A DNA stretch of 9,867 nt from JAJNPS01 sp031426185 (GTDB lineage Bacteria; Pseudomonadota; Alphaproteobacteria; Rhodobacterales; Rhodobacteraceae): assembly GCA_031426185.1 (NCBI GenBank), contig JANPKV010000109.1:1-9867 (forward strand), read 5' to 3'. Below the pieces are notes generated by a model. That model searched no databases. It was given only the letters and a program-made list of their open reading frames with translations, and was not told the DNA's origin. Of this stretch, positions 1 through 6,438 are shown piece by piece; within the stretch, counting starts at the first letter, position 1, and each line of letters opens with the position of its first letter. The translations under genes were made by a program, and so were the position numbers.

Positions 1-1131
1 GTCGCGGAATACAGCTCCAAGACGGGGCCGTATTTCCAGAAAGTGGCTGACGCATTCACCGCAGAAAACCCCGACATCAAGATCAACATCGAAGTCGTGC
101 CATGGGACACGCTGCTTCAGCGCCTGACGACCGACGTCGCGGGCGGGAACTCGCCCGATATCTCGATCATCGGCACGCGCTGGCTGCTCGACTTTGCCTC
201 GCAGGGCATTGCCGAACCGGTCGACGGCTATCTGACGCCCGAATTCAAGGACAGCTTCATCGCCACGTTCATGAATCCCGGGATCATCGACGGCAAGATG
301 ATGGGCCTTCCCGTGGCCGCCTCGGCCCGCGCGATGATGGTCAACATGGACCTTTACGACAAGGCAGGGGTTGCTCCGCCCACGACGTGGGACGAACTTT
401 ATGCAGCATCCAAAAAGATTGCCGAACTTCCCGACGTCTATGCATTCGGCCTTCAGGGCAAGGAAATCGAGACCGATGCCTATTTCTATTACAACCTGTG
501 GACCCATGGCGGCGACATCCTGAACGCCGATGGTACCAGCGGGCTTGACAGCGAAGCGGCAATCACAGCGGCCAAGCTTTACAAGCAGATGATCGACGAA
601 GGGCTGACGCAGCCATCGCCCACCAACTACACCCGCGAAGACGTGTTTAACATGTTCAAGCAGGGCCAGCTTGCGACGATCTTCACCTTTCCGATGCTGA
701 TCCCGCAGTTGAAAGAAGAGGCGCCGAACCTGAAATACAAGATCCTTCCCTTCCCGGAAGCAGGTGCCAAGGCAACCTATGGTGTGACCGACACGCTGAT
801 GATGTTCGCCGACAGCGACGTCAAGGAAGCGGCTTGGAAGTTCATCGAATTCACCTATCAGGACAAGTATCGCGAAGAGTTCGACCTTGGCGAAGGCTTC
901 CTGCCGGTGACTAAGGGCGTCGCGGCGCTGGATCACTTCACCTCCGATCCGGACGTTGCCGGCTTTGCGGCCGGTCTGCCATATGCCAAGTTCGCCCCGG
1001 TCATCGCGAACTGGGAAGAGATCGCCGACGTGACGGTGCGCACCATGCAGCAGATCTACCTTGGCGACGTGACGCCCGAAGACGGGTTGAAGGCCGCCGC
1101 GACCGAGATCAACAAGATCCGCGGTCTTTGA
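1..1131 (+). CDS. Sugar ABC transporter, extracellular solute-binding protein (family 1), 5'-partial
   Basis: This is the periplasmic binding protein of a CUT1-type carbohydrate importer, which captures the solute and delivers it to the permeases encoded just downstream. The frame is open from the first base of the window, so the true start, the signal peptide and probably a few mature residues lie upstream. The 376 visible residues begin with an AEYSSKTGPYF stretch typical of the mature N-terminus. A GTG at 43 is an internal codon, not the start. The family-1 pattern is clear: an early lobe-I segment (VVPWDTLLQRLTTD), PDI-type core strands, a TRWLLDF segment, a YGVTDTLMMFADS hinge-region segment, and a C-terminal helix ending in INKIRGL. 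The permease and ATPase neighbours confirm the role. The ligand cannot be read from the sequence; sugar, polyol or glycerol-phosphate-like solutes are all possible. Confidence 0.93.
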   Translation, partial: VAEYSSKTGPYFQKVADAFTAENPDIKINIEVVPWDTLLQRLTTDVAGGNSPDISIIGTRWLLDFASQGIAEPVDGYLTPEFKDSFIATFMNPGIIDGKMMGLPVAASARAMMVNMDLYDKAGVAPPTTWDELYAASKKIAELPDVYAFGLQGKEIETDAYFYYNLWTHGGDILNADGTSGLDSEAAITAAKLYKQMIDEGLTQPSPTNYTREDVFNMFKQGQLATIFTFPMLIPQLKEEAPNLKYKILPFPEAGAKATYGVTDTLMMFADSDVKEAAWKFIEFTYQDKYREEFDLGEGFLPVTKGVAALDHFTSDPDVAGFAAGLPYAKFAPVIANWEEIADVTVRTMQQIYLGDVTPEDGLKAAATEINKIRGL

Positions 1132-1141
1132 TCGGAACGAC

Positions 1142-1170
1142 AAGGGGCGGCCGCTACGGGCCGCCCCTTT
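1142..1170 (+). terminator. Hairpin terminator/attenuator between binding protein and permease genes
   Basis: A perfect 11-bp GC-rich stem (1142-1152 paired with 1159-1169, AAGGGGCGGCC/GGCCGCCCCTT) encloses a 6-nt loop and is followed by a T-rich stretch (TTTCTGTCT). It starts 10 nt after the binding-protein stop codon and ends before the permease ribosome-binding site. This is a usual arrangement for partial termination or for 3'-end protection of the binding-protein mRNA, which gives more binding protein than membrane components. The T-run is short and interrupted, so read-through into the permease genes is expected. Confidence 0.8.
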
Positions 1171-1213
1171 CTGTCTGACGGTGCCGGGTATTAACGGATC
1201 AGGGGCGACACGC

Positions 1214-2107
1214 GTGCAGAAATCCATACCGCTTCTGATGATTGTGCCAAGCCTCTTGATGGCGATGGTCATCATCGGTTATCCGGTCTTTGACCTGGCC
1301 TGGACCTCGACGCAGGAAGTCAGCCGGTTTGGCAAACTCACCGGCTTTGTGGGCTGGGACAACTTTGCTGAGGTCTTCGCCGATCCACTGTTCTGGGCGT
1401 CGCTTTGGCGTACCGGGATCTGGACATTCTTTGTGGTGGTGGGAACGCTTGCCATCTCGTTTCCGGTGGCCATCATCCTGAACGACGAGTTTTATGGCCG
1501 CGGCCTGGCCCGCGTCATCATCATGCTGCCATGGTCCCTTTCGCTGACCATGACCGCCGTCGTGTGGCGGTGGGCGCTGAACGGTCGGGCGGGCCTGCTG
1601 AACGCAACCCTGATGGATGTCGGGATCATCGACCAGCCGGTGGAATGGCTTGCCACGGCGGGGACCGCATTCACGGTTGAAATCCTTATTGGCATCCTGG
1701 TGTCGATCCCCTTCACCACAACGATCCTGCTGGGCGGGCTTTCGGCCATGCCGCAGGACACCTACGAAGCCGCGATGGTCGACGGCGCGTCGGGGTGGCA
1801 TCAGTTCCGTTACATCACGCTGCCCCTCATGAAGCCCTTCATCAACATCGCCATCGTGCTGAACGTGATCTACGTCTTCAATTCACTGCCCATCATCTGG
1901 GTCATGACCGAAGGCGGGCCGGCGAACGGGACCGATATCCTTGTCACCTACCTTTACAAACTGGCGTTTCGGTTTGGACAACTGGGCGAGGCGGCAGCGA
2001 TTTCGCTGATCATGTTCGGCGTGCTGCTGATGTTTACGCTGCTTTATGTCGCGCTGGTCAGCCGAGGCGAGCAGGACGCCGCCCCCGAAGCCGACAAGGA
2101 GGGTTAG
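1214..2107 (+). CDS. Sugar ABC transporter permease (MalF/UgpA-like)
   Basis: This is the first of two inner-membrane subunits forming the translocation channel of the CUT1 importer. The product is 297 aa with about six hydrophobic segments, near residues 7-29, 68-90, 98-121, 152-176, 211-231 and 258-282. The cytoplasmic EAA loop that docks onto the ATPase is plain at residues 185-204 (EAAMVDGAS...ITLP). I chose the GTG at 1214 because AGGGG lies 8 nt upstream (1201-1205). The alternative GTG at 1181 adds 11 residues, lies 10 nt past the terminator stem and has no Shine-Dalgarno sequence. The stop codon is 2 nt before the next permease, so the two are translationally coupled. Confidence 0.93.
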   Translation: MQKSIPLLMIVPSLLMAMVIIGYPVFDLAWTSTQEVSRFGKLTGFVGWDNFAEVFADPLFWASLWRTGIWTFFVVVGTLAISFPVAIILNDEFYGRGLARVIIMLPWSLSLTMTAVVWRWALNGRAGLLNATLMDVGIIDQPVEWLATAGTAFTVEILIGILVSIPFTTTILLGGLSAMPQDTYEAAMVDGASGWHQFRYITLPLMKPFINIAIVLNVIYVFNSLPIIWVMTEGGPANGTDILVTYLYKLAFRFGQLGEAAAISLIMFGVLLMFTLLYVALVSRGEQDAAPEADKEG

Positions 2108-2109
2108 AC

Positions 2110-2940
2110 ATGTCCAGAAAACTGTCGCGCAGCCTGCTGTACTGGGTCCTTCTTTCGCCGCTGGTGGTGGTGATCCTGTTTCCATTTGGCGTGATGTTCG
2201 TCACCGCCATCCGCCCGCGCGAAGAGATCTTCGCCTATCCGCCAACCTGGGGTTTCAGCGAATTCCGCTGGAGCAACTTTGCCGAGATGTGGACCAAGAC
2301 GAATTTCGGCGGGGCGCTGATGAACAGCCTTTATGTCAGCGTACTGTCGACGGCCATCGCGCTGTTGCTGGCGATCCCTGCTGCCTACGCCATGTCGCGC
2401 TATCGTTTCGCGGGCAAGGGGCTTTACCGCAACTTCCTGCTGATGACACAGATGATGTCGCCCATCGTGCTGGTGCTGGGCCTGTTCCGGCTGATGATGG
2501 CGCTGGGGCTGGTGAACAACCTGAATTCGCTTGTCGTGACCTATGCTGCCTTCAACCTGGCCTTCACCATCTGGATGCTGCAAAGCTACTTCAACTCCAT
2601 CCCGCGTGATCTTGAGGAGGCCGCCTGGATCGATGGGGCAAGCCACCTGACAAGCCTTGTGCGTATCTTCCTGCCACTGGCGGTTCCGGCCATCGCGGTG
2701 GCGGCAATCTTTACCTTCATTAACAGCTGGAACGAATTCGTCCTTGCGCTGACATTGATGCGATCGTCGGAAGATTTCACCCTGCCCGTGCAGATCTACG
2801 CGCAGGTGGCCGGGCGCTATCAGGTCGAATGGCATCACGTGATGGCTGGGACCGTTCTGGCGACCGTTCCCGTCGCCATCGTCTTTTCCTGGCTGCAACG
2901 CTACCTGATCCGGGGCATGGCCCTTGGCGCAGTAAAATGA
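2110..2940 (+). CDS. Sugar ABC transporter permease (MalG/UgpE-like)
   Basis: This is the second channel-forming subunit of the importer, 276 aa, with predicted membrane segments near residues 10-33, 72-96, 107-130, 139-159, 192-215 and 245-263. The EAA loop is at residues 170-189 (EAAWIDGAS...FLPL). The FTFINSWNEF segment after it and the short C-terminus ending GMALGAVK are usual for MalG-type permeases. The ATG at 2110 has a near-ideal ribosome-binding site (AAGGAGGG, 2096-2103, 6-nt spacing) lying inside the end of the first permease gene. The reading frame is open much further upstream, but that part overlaps the first permease in another frame and is not real coding sequence. Confidence 0.94.
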   Translation: MSRKLSRSLLYWVLLSPLVVVILFPFGVMFVTAIRPREEIFAYPPTWGFSEFRWSNFAEMWTKTNFGGALMNSLYVSVLSTAIALLLAIPAAYAMSRYRFAGKGLYRNFLLMTQMMSPIVLVLGLFRLMMALGLVNNLNSLVVTYAAFNLAFTIWMLQSYFNSIPRDLEEAAWIDGASHLTSLVRIFLPLAVPAIAVAAIFTFINSWNEFVLALTLMRSSEDFTLPVQIYAQVAGRYQVEWHHVMAGTVLATVPVAIVFSWLQRYLIRGMALGAVK

Positions 2941-2968
2941 CGGCCCCCTTTTCTTGCAGGAACCCCAG

Positions 2969-4039
2969 ATGTCTTCAGTCACCATCCGCGCCATAAAGAA
3001 GAAATACGGCTCGACGGCTGTGCTGCACGGCATCGATCTGGATATCCGTGATCAGGAGTTTGTCGTGCTGGTCGGCCCATCGGGCTGCGGCAAGTCCACG
3101 CTGTTGCGGATGATTGCAGGCCTGGAAACCGTATCTTCGGGTGAGATCTTCATCGGCGACCGCGTCGTCAACGACGTACCCGCAAAGGCGCGCGACATCG
3201 CCATGGTGTTCCAGAACTATGCGCTTTACCCGCATATGTCGGTCTATGAGAACATGAGCTTTAGCCTGCGTCTGCGAAAGCAGGTCAAGGAGGTGATTGA
3301 TCGCAAGGTGCGCGAGGCCGCGTCGATCCTGAACCTGACAAGCTTTCTTGACCGCTCGCCCCGGCAGCTTTCCGGCGGACAGCGTCAGCGGGTTGCGATG
3401 GGGCGGGCCTTGGTGCGCGATGCGCAGGTTTTCCTGTTCGACGAACCGCTGTCGAACCTGGATGCAAAGCTGCGCGTCGTGATGCGGACCGAAATCAAGG
3501 CGTTGCACCAGCGGCTGAAGACGACCTCGGTCTACGTGACGCATGACCAGATCGAAGCGATGACCATGGCCGATCGGATCGTGGTGATGAATGCAGGCCG
3601 GATCGAGCAGATCGGCACTCCGCTGCAGCTTTACGACACTCCCGCGAACCTGTTTGTCGCCGATTTCATCGGCTCACCGTCGATGAACATCTTGCCCGGA
3701 ACAATAGGAACCCAAGACGGCGCCACCTGGGTTGAAATAGCGGACGGACTGCGCCTGCCGGTGCCCGCGACATATGCGGCGCTGGCAGGACAGAAAGTCG
3801 TCTTCGGTATCCGCCCGGAGCATACGCTTCTGGCCGACGCGGCCACGGGCATCCCGCTTGAGGTCGAAGTGGTCGAACCGACAGGGGCGAACATTCAGGT
3901 TTACGCCAAGGTCGGCGGGGCCCATCTTTGTGCCATCTTCACGGATCGGCACGAATTCCGCCCTGGCGACACCATCCATCTGGCCTTTCCCGAAGCCAAA
4001 ATTCATCTGTTTGACGCCAGCAGCGGCGCGCGCATTTAA
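2969..4039 (+). CDS. Sugar ABC transporter ATP-binding protein (MalK/UgpC/MsmK-like)
   Basis: This is the cytoplasmic ATPase that powers the importer, 356 aa, normal for the family. The nucleotide-binding domain has Walker A at residues 36-44 (GPSGCGKST), Q-loop Q82, signature LSGGQ at 134-138, Walker B ending in D158-E159, a D-loop near 162-165 (SNLD) and the switch histidine H192. Residues from about 235 to the end form the OB/TOBE regulatory region (FIGSPSMN..., GIRPEH...) typical of MalK-type proteins. I chose the ATG at 2969, with AGGAA 6 nt upstream; a TTG at 2954 would add five residues. The gap after the second permease is 28 nt, so this is the last gene of the operon. Some such ATPases serve several importers, so its presence does not identify the substrate. 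Confidence 0.96.
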   Translation: MSSVTIRAIKKKYGSTAVLHGIDLDIRDQEFVVLVGPSGCGKSTLLRMIAGLETVSSGEIFIGDRVVNDVPAKARDIAMVFQNYALYPHMSVYENMSFSLRLRKQVKEVIDRKVREAASILNLTSFLDRSPRQLSGGQRQRVAMGRALVRDAQVFLFDEPLSNLDAKLRVVMRTEIKALHQRLKTTSVYVTHDQIEAMTMADRIVVMNAGRIEQIGTPLQLYDTPANLFVADFIGSPSMNILPGTIGTQDGATWVEIADGLRLPVPATYAALAGQKVVFGIRPEHTLLADAATGIPLEVEVVEPTGANIQVYAKVGGAHLCAIFTDRHEFRPGDTIHLAFPEAKIHLFDASSGARI

Positions 4040-4040
4040 A

Positions 4041-4070
4041 GGCGGCAAGCAAGGCAGGGGCTTGCCTGCC
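4041..4070 (-). terminator. Hairpin between the convergent ABC ATPase and PLP-enzyme genes
   Basis: In the 43-nt gap between convergent genes, GGCAAGC (4044-4050) pairs with GCTTGCC (4060-4066) around a 9-nt loop. The stem extends by GGC/GCC (4041-4043 with 4068-4070) past one bulged T. Read on the minus strand, the stem is followed by CTTTAAAT, a modest U-rich tail, so it best serves the minus-strand PLP-enzyme gene. On the plus strand no T-run follows, so any role for the ABC operon is weaker. Confidence 0.55.
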
Positions 4071-4082
4071 GACCCAAAGCAA

Positions 4083-5225
4083 TTACCAGCCGTTGACACG
4101 GGGCCAGAGGTCGCTGACCTGGTGGGTCTGCCCGTCCACGACGCGGTAAGCGTCATACATCGCTGCGGTCATGCACGCATGGTTCGGAAGGACGCGCACG
4201 CGGGACCCGACAGGCAGCAGGTCAAACGGAAACGGGCCATCCGCTTCAAGCAGCCCGTGTTCCTGATAGACCTTGCCCACGCGCAGGCCCGGAATGCGGG
4301 CGCGGCCCATCGCATCGGCAAGCAGGCCAAAGCCCGCGTCTTCGGGCAAGCCCTCGGCGCCGGTGCTGCGATCCTTTGACAAGGCCAGTCCTCCGGCGTC
4401 GATCAAGGCAGCGTTGAGGTCCGGACGGTGGCCTATCACCGTGGCGAGAACGGTCACCGCGATGTCATCCAGATCATGCGACCCGATTTCTGACTGGAAC
4501 ACATCGCCGAACATATAGACGCCACAGCGCATTTCGGTCAGCCCGTCGAAACGCTGTCCATGCGTCGCCGTCGGGGTCGAGCCAACACTCACCGTTAGAC
4601 AGGGCAAGCCGGCGGTACGCAGCTGATCAGACGCAGTCACCGCACACAGCCGTTCTTCTTCGGCCACGCGGCGAAGGGCCTCGAGGCTGCGACATTGGTA
4701 GGAATTGCCCGCATGGGTCAGAACGCCCGCCAGCTCCGTGCCAGGCAGGTCGTGCAGTGCGCGGCCAAGGGCGGTGACTTCGGGCGTCCCGGCCATCAGA
4801 CCTGCGCGGCGCTCTCCGGAATCAAGCTCGATCAGGACGGGGACCACCACCCCTTCCGCCACGGCACGGCGGCTGACTTCGGCTGCAATCGCGACACTGT
4901 CGGTCACCGTGCCCAGACGCACCCCACGCCGCAAAAGGGTGGCGATGCGGGGCATCTTGTCGGCCACCAGACTGACGGCATAGGTGATATCATCGATGCC
5001 GTGGTCGGCAAAATACTCGGCCTCTTTCAGCGTCGAAACGGTGATGCCGCCGAAATTTCCTGCCAGCGCAATGCGCGCCACGTCAACGGATTTTCCCGTC
5101 TTCATATGGGGGCGCAACTGCAGGCCGGTGGCGTGGTGCCTTGCAGTCATGCGATCGGCATTCCTTTGCAGCCGCGCGCGATCCAGGATGAGGCAGGGCG
5201 TTTCAAGACTGGCAAGCGTCGTCAT
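4083..5225 (-). CDS. DSD1 / D-threonine aldolase-like PLP-dependent enzyme (fold type III)
   Basis: This is a predicted pyridoxal-phosphate enzyme of the alanine-racemase-fold family that includes metal-dependent D-threonine aldolases, D-serine dehydratases (DSD1) and 3-hydroxyaspartate aldolases. The product is 380 aa, the usual length. The cofactor lysine is expected to be K42 in RPHMKTGK. The phosphate-binding loop is SVGSTPT (213-219), and the C-terminal metal-site region holds EHG (322-324) and PNHAC with H349 and C351. From memory of the family, an H-x-C pair binds zinc in D-serine dehydratases, while an H-x-D pair occurs in some D-threonine aldolases, so a dehydratase or deaminase is as likely as an aldolase. 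The ATG at 5225 was chosen because GGAG lies 5 nt upstream and the family N-terminus (LETPCLILD) follows at once. The frame runs back to 5345, but that would overlap lysR. It lies 94 nt downstream of lysR on the same strand. The exact substrate is unknown. Confidence 0.88.
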   Translation of the reverse strand: MTTLASLETPCLILDRARLQRNADRMTARHHATGLQLRPHMKTGKSVDVARIALAGNFGGITVSTLKEAEYFADHGIDDITYAVSLVADKMPRIATLLRRGVRLGTVTDSVAIAAEVSRRAVAEGVVVPVLIELDSGERRAGLMAGTPEVTALGRALHDLPGTELAGVLTHAGNSYQCRSLEALRRVAEEERLCAVTASDQLRTAGLPCLTVSVGSTPTATHGQRFDGLTEMRCGVYMFGDVFQSEIGSHDLDDIAVTVLATVIGHRPDLNAALIDAGGLALSKDRSTGAEGLPEDAGFGLLADAMGRARIPGLRVGKVYQEHGLLEADGPFPFDLLPVGSRVRVLPNHACMTAAMYDAYRVVDGQTHQVSDLWPRVNGW

Positions 5226-5281
5226 CTCGGCTCCGTTCGGCAAATGCGGTCTATCTAGCGTAGGTTTCGGCCTGTCGGCCA

Positions 5282-5297
5282 ATGCCTTAACCGGCAT
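5282..5297. promoter_or_regulatory. Inverted repeat upstream of the minus-strand PLP-enzyme gene (possible LysR site)
   Basis: ATGCC and GGCAT half-sites are separated by TTAACC (plus-strand reading) in the 94-nt gap between the lysR stop and the enzyme start, 57-72 nt upstream of the enzyme ATG. The same half-sites, with a 5-nt spacer, occur upstream of the second PLP-enzyme gene at 6349-6363. Because the spacer is 6 nt, this copy is T-N12-A rather than the canonical T-N11-A, which weakens the case. Assignment to the neighbouring LysR protein is inference. Confidence 0.35.
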
Positions 5298-5319
5298 CAG
5301 CAATGTCTTTCGGGCATGG

Positions 5320-6237
5320 TCAGCCCCAGTCGGAATCTTCCTCACCCGGGATCAATGCCCATAGCTCTTCCGACGCCGTCGGCAAGGGGTCAAGCGCCCG
5401 GATGACGCGCACATTGATGGGAATTTCCCAGCGCTCATCGCCCGCACGCACCAGGCTGCCATTGGCGAATTCCAGTGCCAGGTGGCTTTCGGGCAACCAG
5501 GCGGTCCCCCGGCCTTCTGCTGTCATGACTTTCAGCACCGCAGCCATGTGCGACACGAAGACCCGCTTCAAATGCAGTTCGCCGGCGTTTCTGGACATCA
5601 GGTGCTCCACCACCCGCCCGATGGCCGAGGTTTCGCTATAGCCCAGATAATGGACCGGCTCATCCTCGGTCCCCGGAAGACGGTCAATGGGTTGGCCTGC
5701 ACTATCGGGCAGCGTTACGGGCACCAATTTGTCACTGAGCACCATCTTGGAGGTGAAATGCTCGTGCGGGAGGTTCATCTGAATCTCAGGATGCGTGTAA
5801 CTGATCAGAAAATGGCTGTCGCCGCGCTGCAGTAGCTGGATGCAGTCATGAAACTGGCTTGTGTCGAGCCGTGTGTTGAACGTGTGGCTTCGCGTTTCGA
5901 TAGACCGCAGCCAGCCCGAAAAGAAATTGAGCGAGAGGCTATGGGTGGCGGCGAAGCGGATGGTGCTGGCGGTGGTGTCACCGATCCGTCGCGCCTCTTC
6001 GCGCCCCTGCAGCAGGCGGCGCAACACATCCTCGGCCACACCGCGAAAGCGCTCGCCGGCAAGGGTCAGGGTTACGGGTTGCGACGTGCGATTGAACAAC
6101 TGCGCGCCGACCCATTCCTCCAGACTTTTGATACGGCGACTGAAGGCAGGCTGCGTGGTGTAACGCGCTTGCGCCGAACGCGAGAAGTTGCGCGTGTCCA
6201 CAAGGCTGAGAAAGTCTTCAAGCCAGCGGCTTTCCAT
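5320..6237 (-). CDS. LysR-type transcriptional regulator, HypT/YjiE-like
   Basis: This is a DNA-binding regulator with the normal LysR length (305 aa). The winged helix-turn-helix is at about residues 4-62, with the recognition region around FSRSAQARYTTQPAFSRRIK. It is followed by a linker helix and a co-inducer domain from about 92 to 295. Several stretches resemble what I remember of E. coli HypT (YjiE), a hypochlorite-responsive regulator: WLEDFLSL near the N-terminus, the segment around AATHSLSL (96-103), FVSHM (227-231) and GTAWLPE (244-250). That resemblance supports the subfamily, not the signal it senses. The ATG at 6237 (MESRWLEDF) fits the family start and has GGAG 9 nt upstream; an ATG at 6258 would add seven residues and has a poor ribosome-binding site. 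It is divergent from one PLP-enzyme gene and precedes another on its own strand, so both are plausible targets. Confidence 0.92.
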   Translation of the reverse strand: MESRWLEDFLSLVDTRNFSRSAQARYTTQPAFSRRIKSLEEWVGAQLFNRTSQPVTLTLAGERFRGVAEDVLRRLLQGREEARRIGDTTASTIRFAATHSLSLNFFSGWLRSIETRSHTFNTRLDTSQFHDCIQLLQRGDSHFLISYTHPEIQMNLPHEHFTSKMVLSDKLVPVTLPDSAGQPIDRLPGTEDEPVHYLGYSETSAIGRVVEHLMSRNAGELHLKRVFVSHMAAVLKVMTAEGRGTAWLPESHLALEFANGSLVRAGDERWEIPINVRVIRALDPLPTASEELWALIPGEEDSDWG

Positions 6238-6281
6238 GCGACGCGTCTCCAGTTCCATAAGCCAGCGCCATGATACGAGGG

Positions 6282-6306
6282 TTTGCGCAGGAAAGGGATG
6301 CGCAAA
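6282..6306. promoter_or_regulatory. Perfect 8-bp inverted repeat upstream of lysR
   Basis: TTTGCGCA (6282-6289) and TGCGCAAA (6299-6306) form a perfect dyad with a 9-nt spacer, 45 nt upstream of the chosen lysR start, inside the divergent intergenic region. The half-site centres are 17 bp apart, which suits a dimeric regulator. It is not a T-N11-A box, so it may bind another protein or be a second, lower-affinity LysR contact. It lacks a T-run on either side and does not look like a terminator. Confidence 0.45.
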
Positions 6307-6348
6307 TCGTCACTCGGCGCGCTCAGCGGCTGATTTCAGCATGAAACA

Positions 6349-6363
6349 ATGCCGTCACGGCAT
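6349..6363. promoter_or_regulatory. Candidate LysR box (T-N11-A palindrome)
   Basis: ATGCCGT (6349-6355) and ACGGCAT (6357-6363) form a perfect 7-bp palindrome around a single C. It contains T6350 and A6362 separated by exactly 11 nt, the classical LysR recognition pattern. It lies 75-89 nt upstream of the plus-strand PLP-enzyme start and in the region shared with lysR, the usual place for a LysR regulatory site controlling a divergent target and its own gene. I could not pick out a convincing -35/-10 pair beside it. Confidence 0.6.
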
Positions 6364-6438
6364 GCCTCTCCTTAGGGTGCGTTGCCTTGTAAGCCTGAGG
6401 CTGCCAGTCTTGTCGCAGCAGGTTGATGGGGGGTGGCA

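Noticed and set aside
1181..1213. Upstream GTG start for the first permease
   Set aside because: It lies 10 nt past the terminator stem without a Shine-Dalgarno sequence, whereas the GTG at 1214 has AGGGG at suitable spacing.
1199..1801. Minus-strand open frame (200 codons) opposite the first permease gene
   Set aside because: It is a shadow of a well-supported membrane protein gene, has no ribosome-binding site of note, and its composition is typical of antisense translation.
2104..3033. Long minus-strand open frame (309 codons) opposite the second permease gene
   Set aside because: It is fully antisense to a permease with clear EAA loop and membrane segments. The predicted protein is rich in His, Gln and Arg with no recognisable motif, as expected from the complement of a high-GC gene.
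5226..5345. N-terminal extension of the minus-strand PLP enzyme by 40 residues
   Set aside because: It would overlap the end of lysR, adds residues unlike the family N-terminus, and the ATG at 5225 has a good GGAG site.
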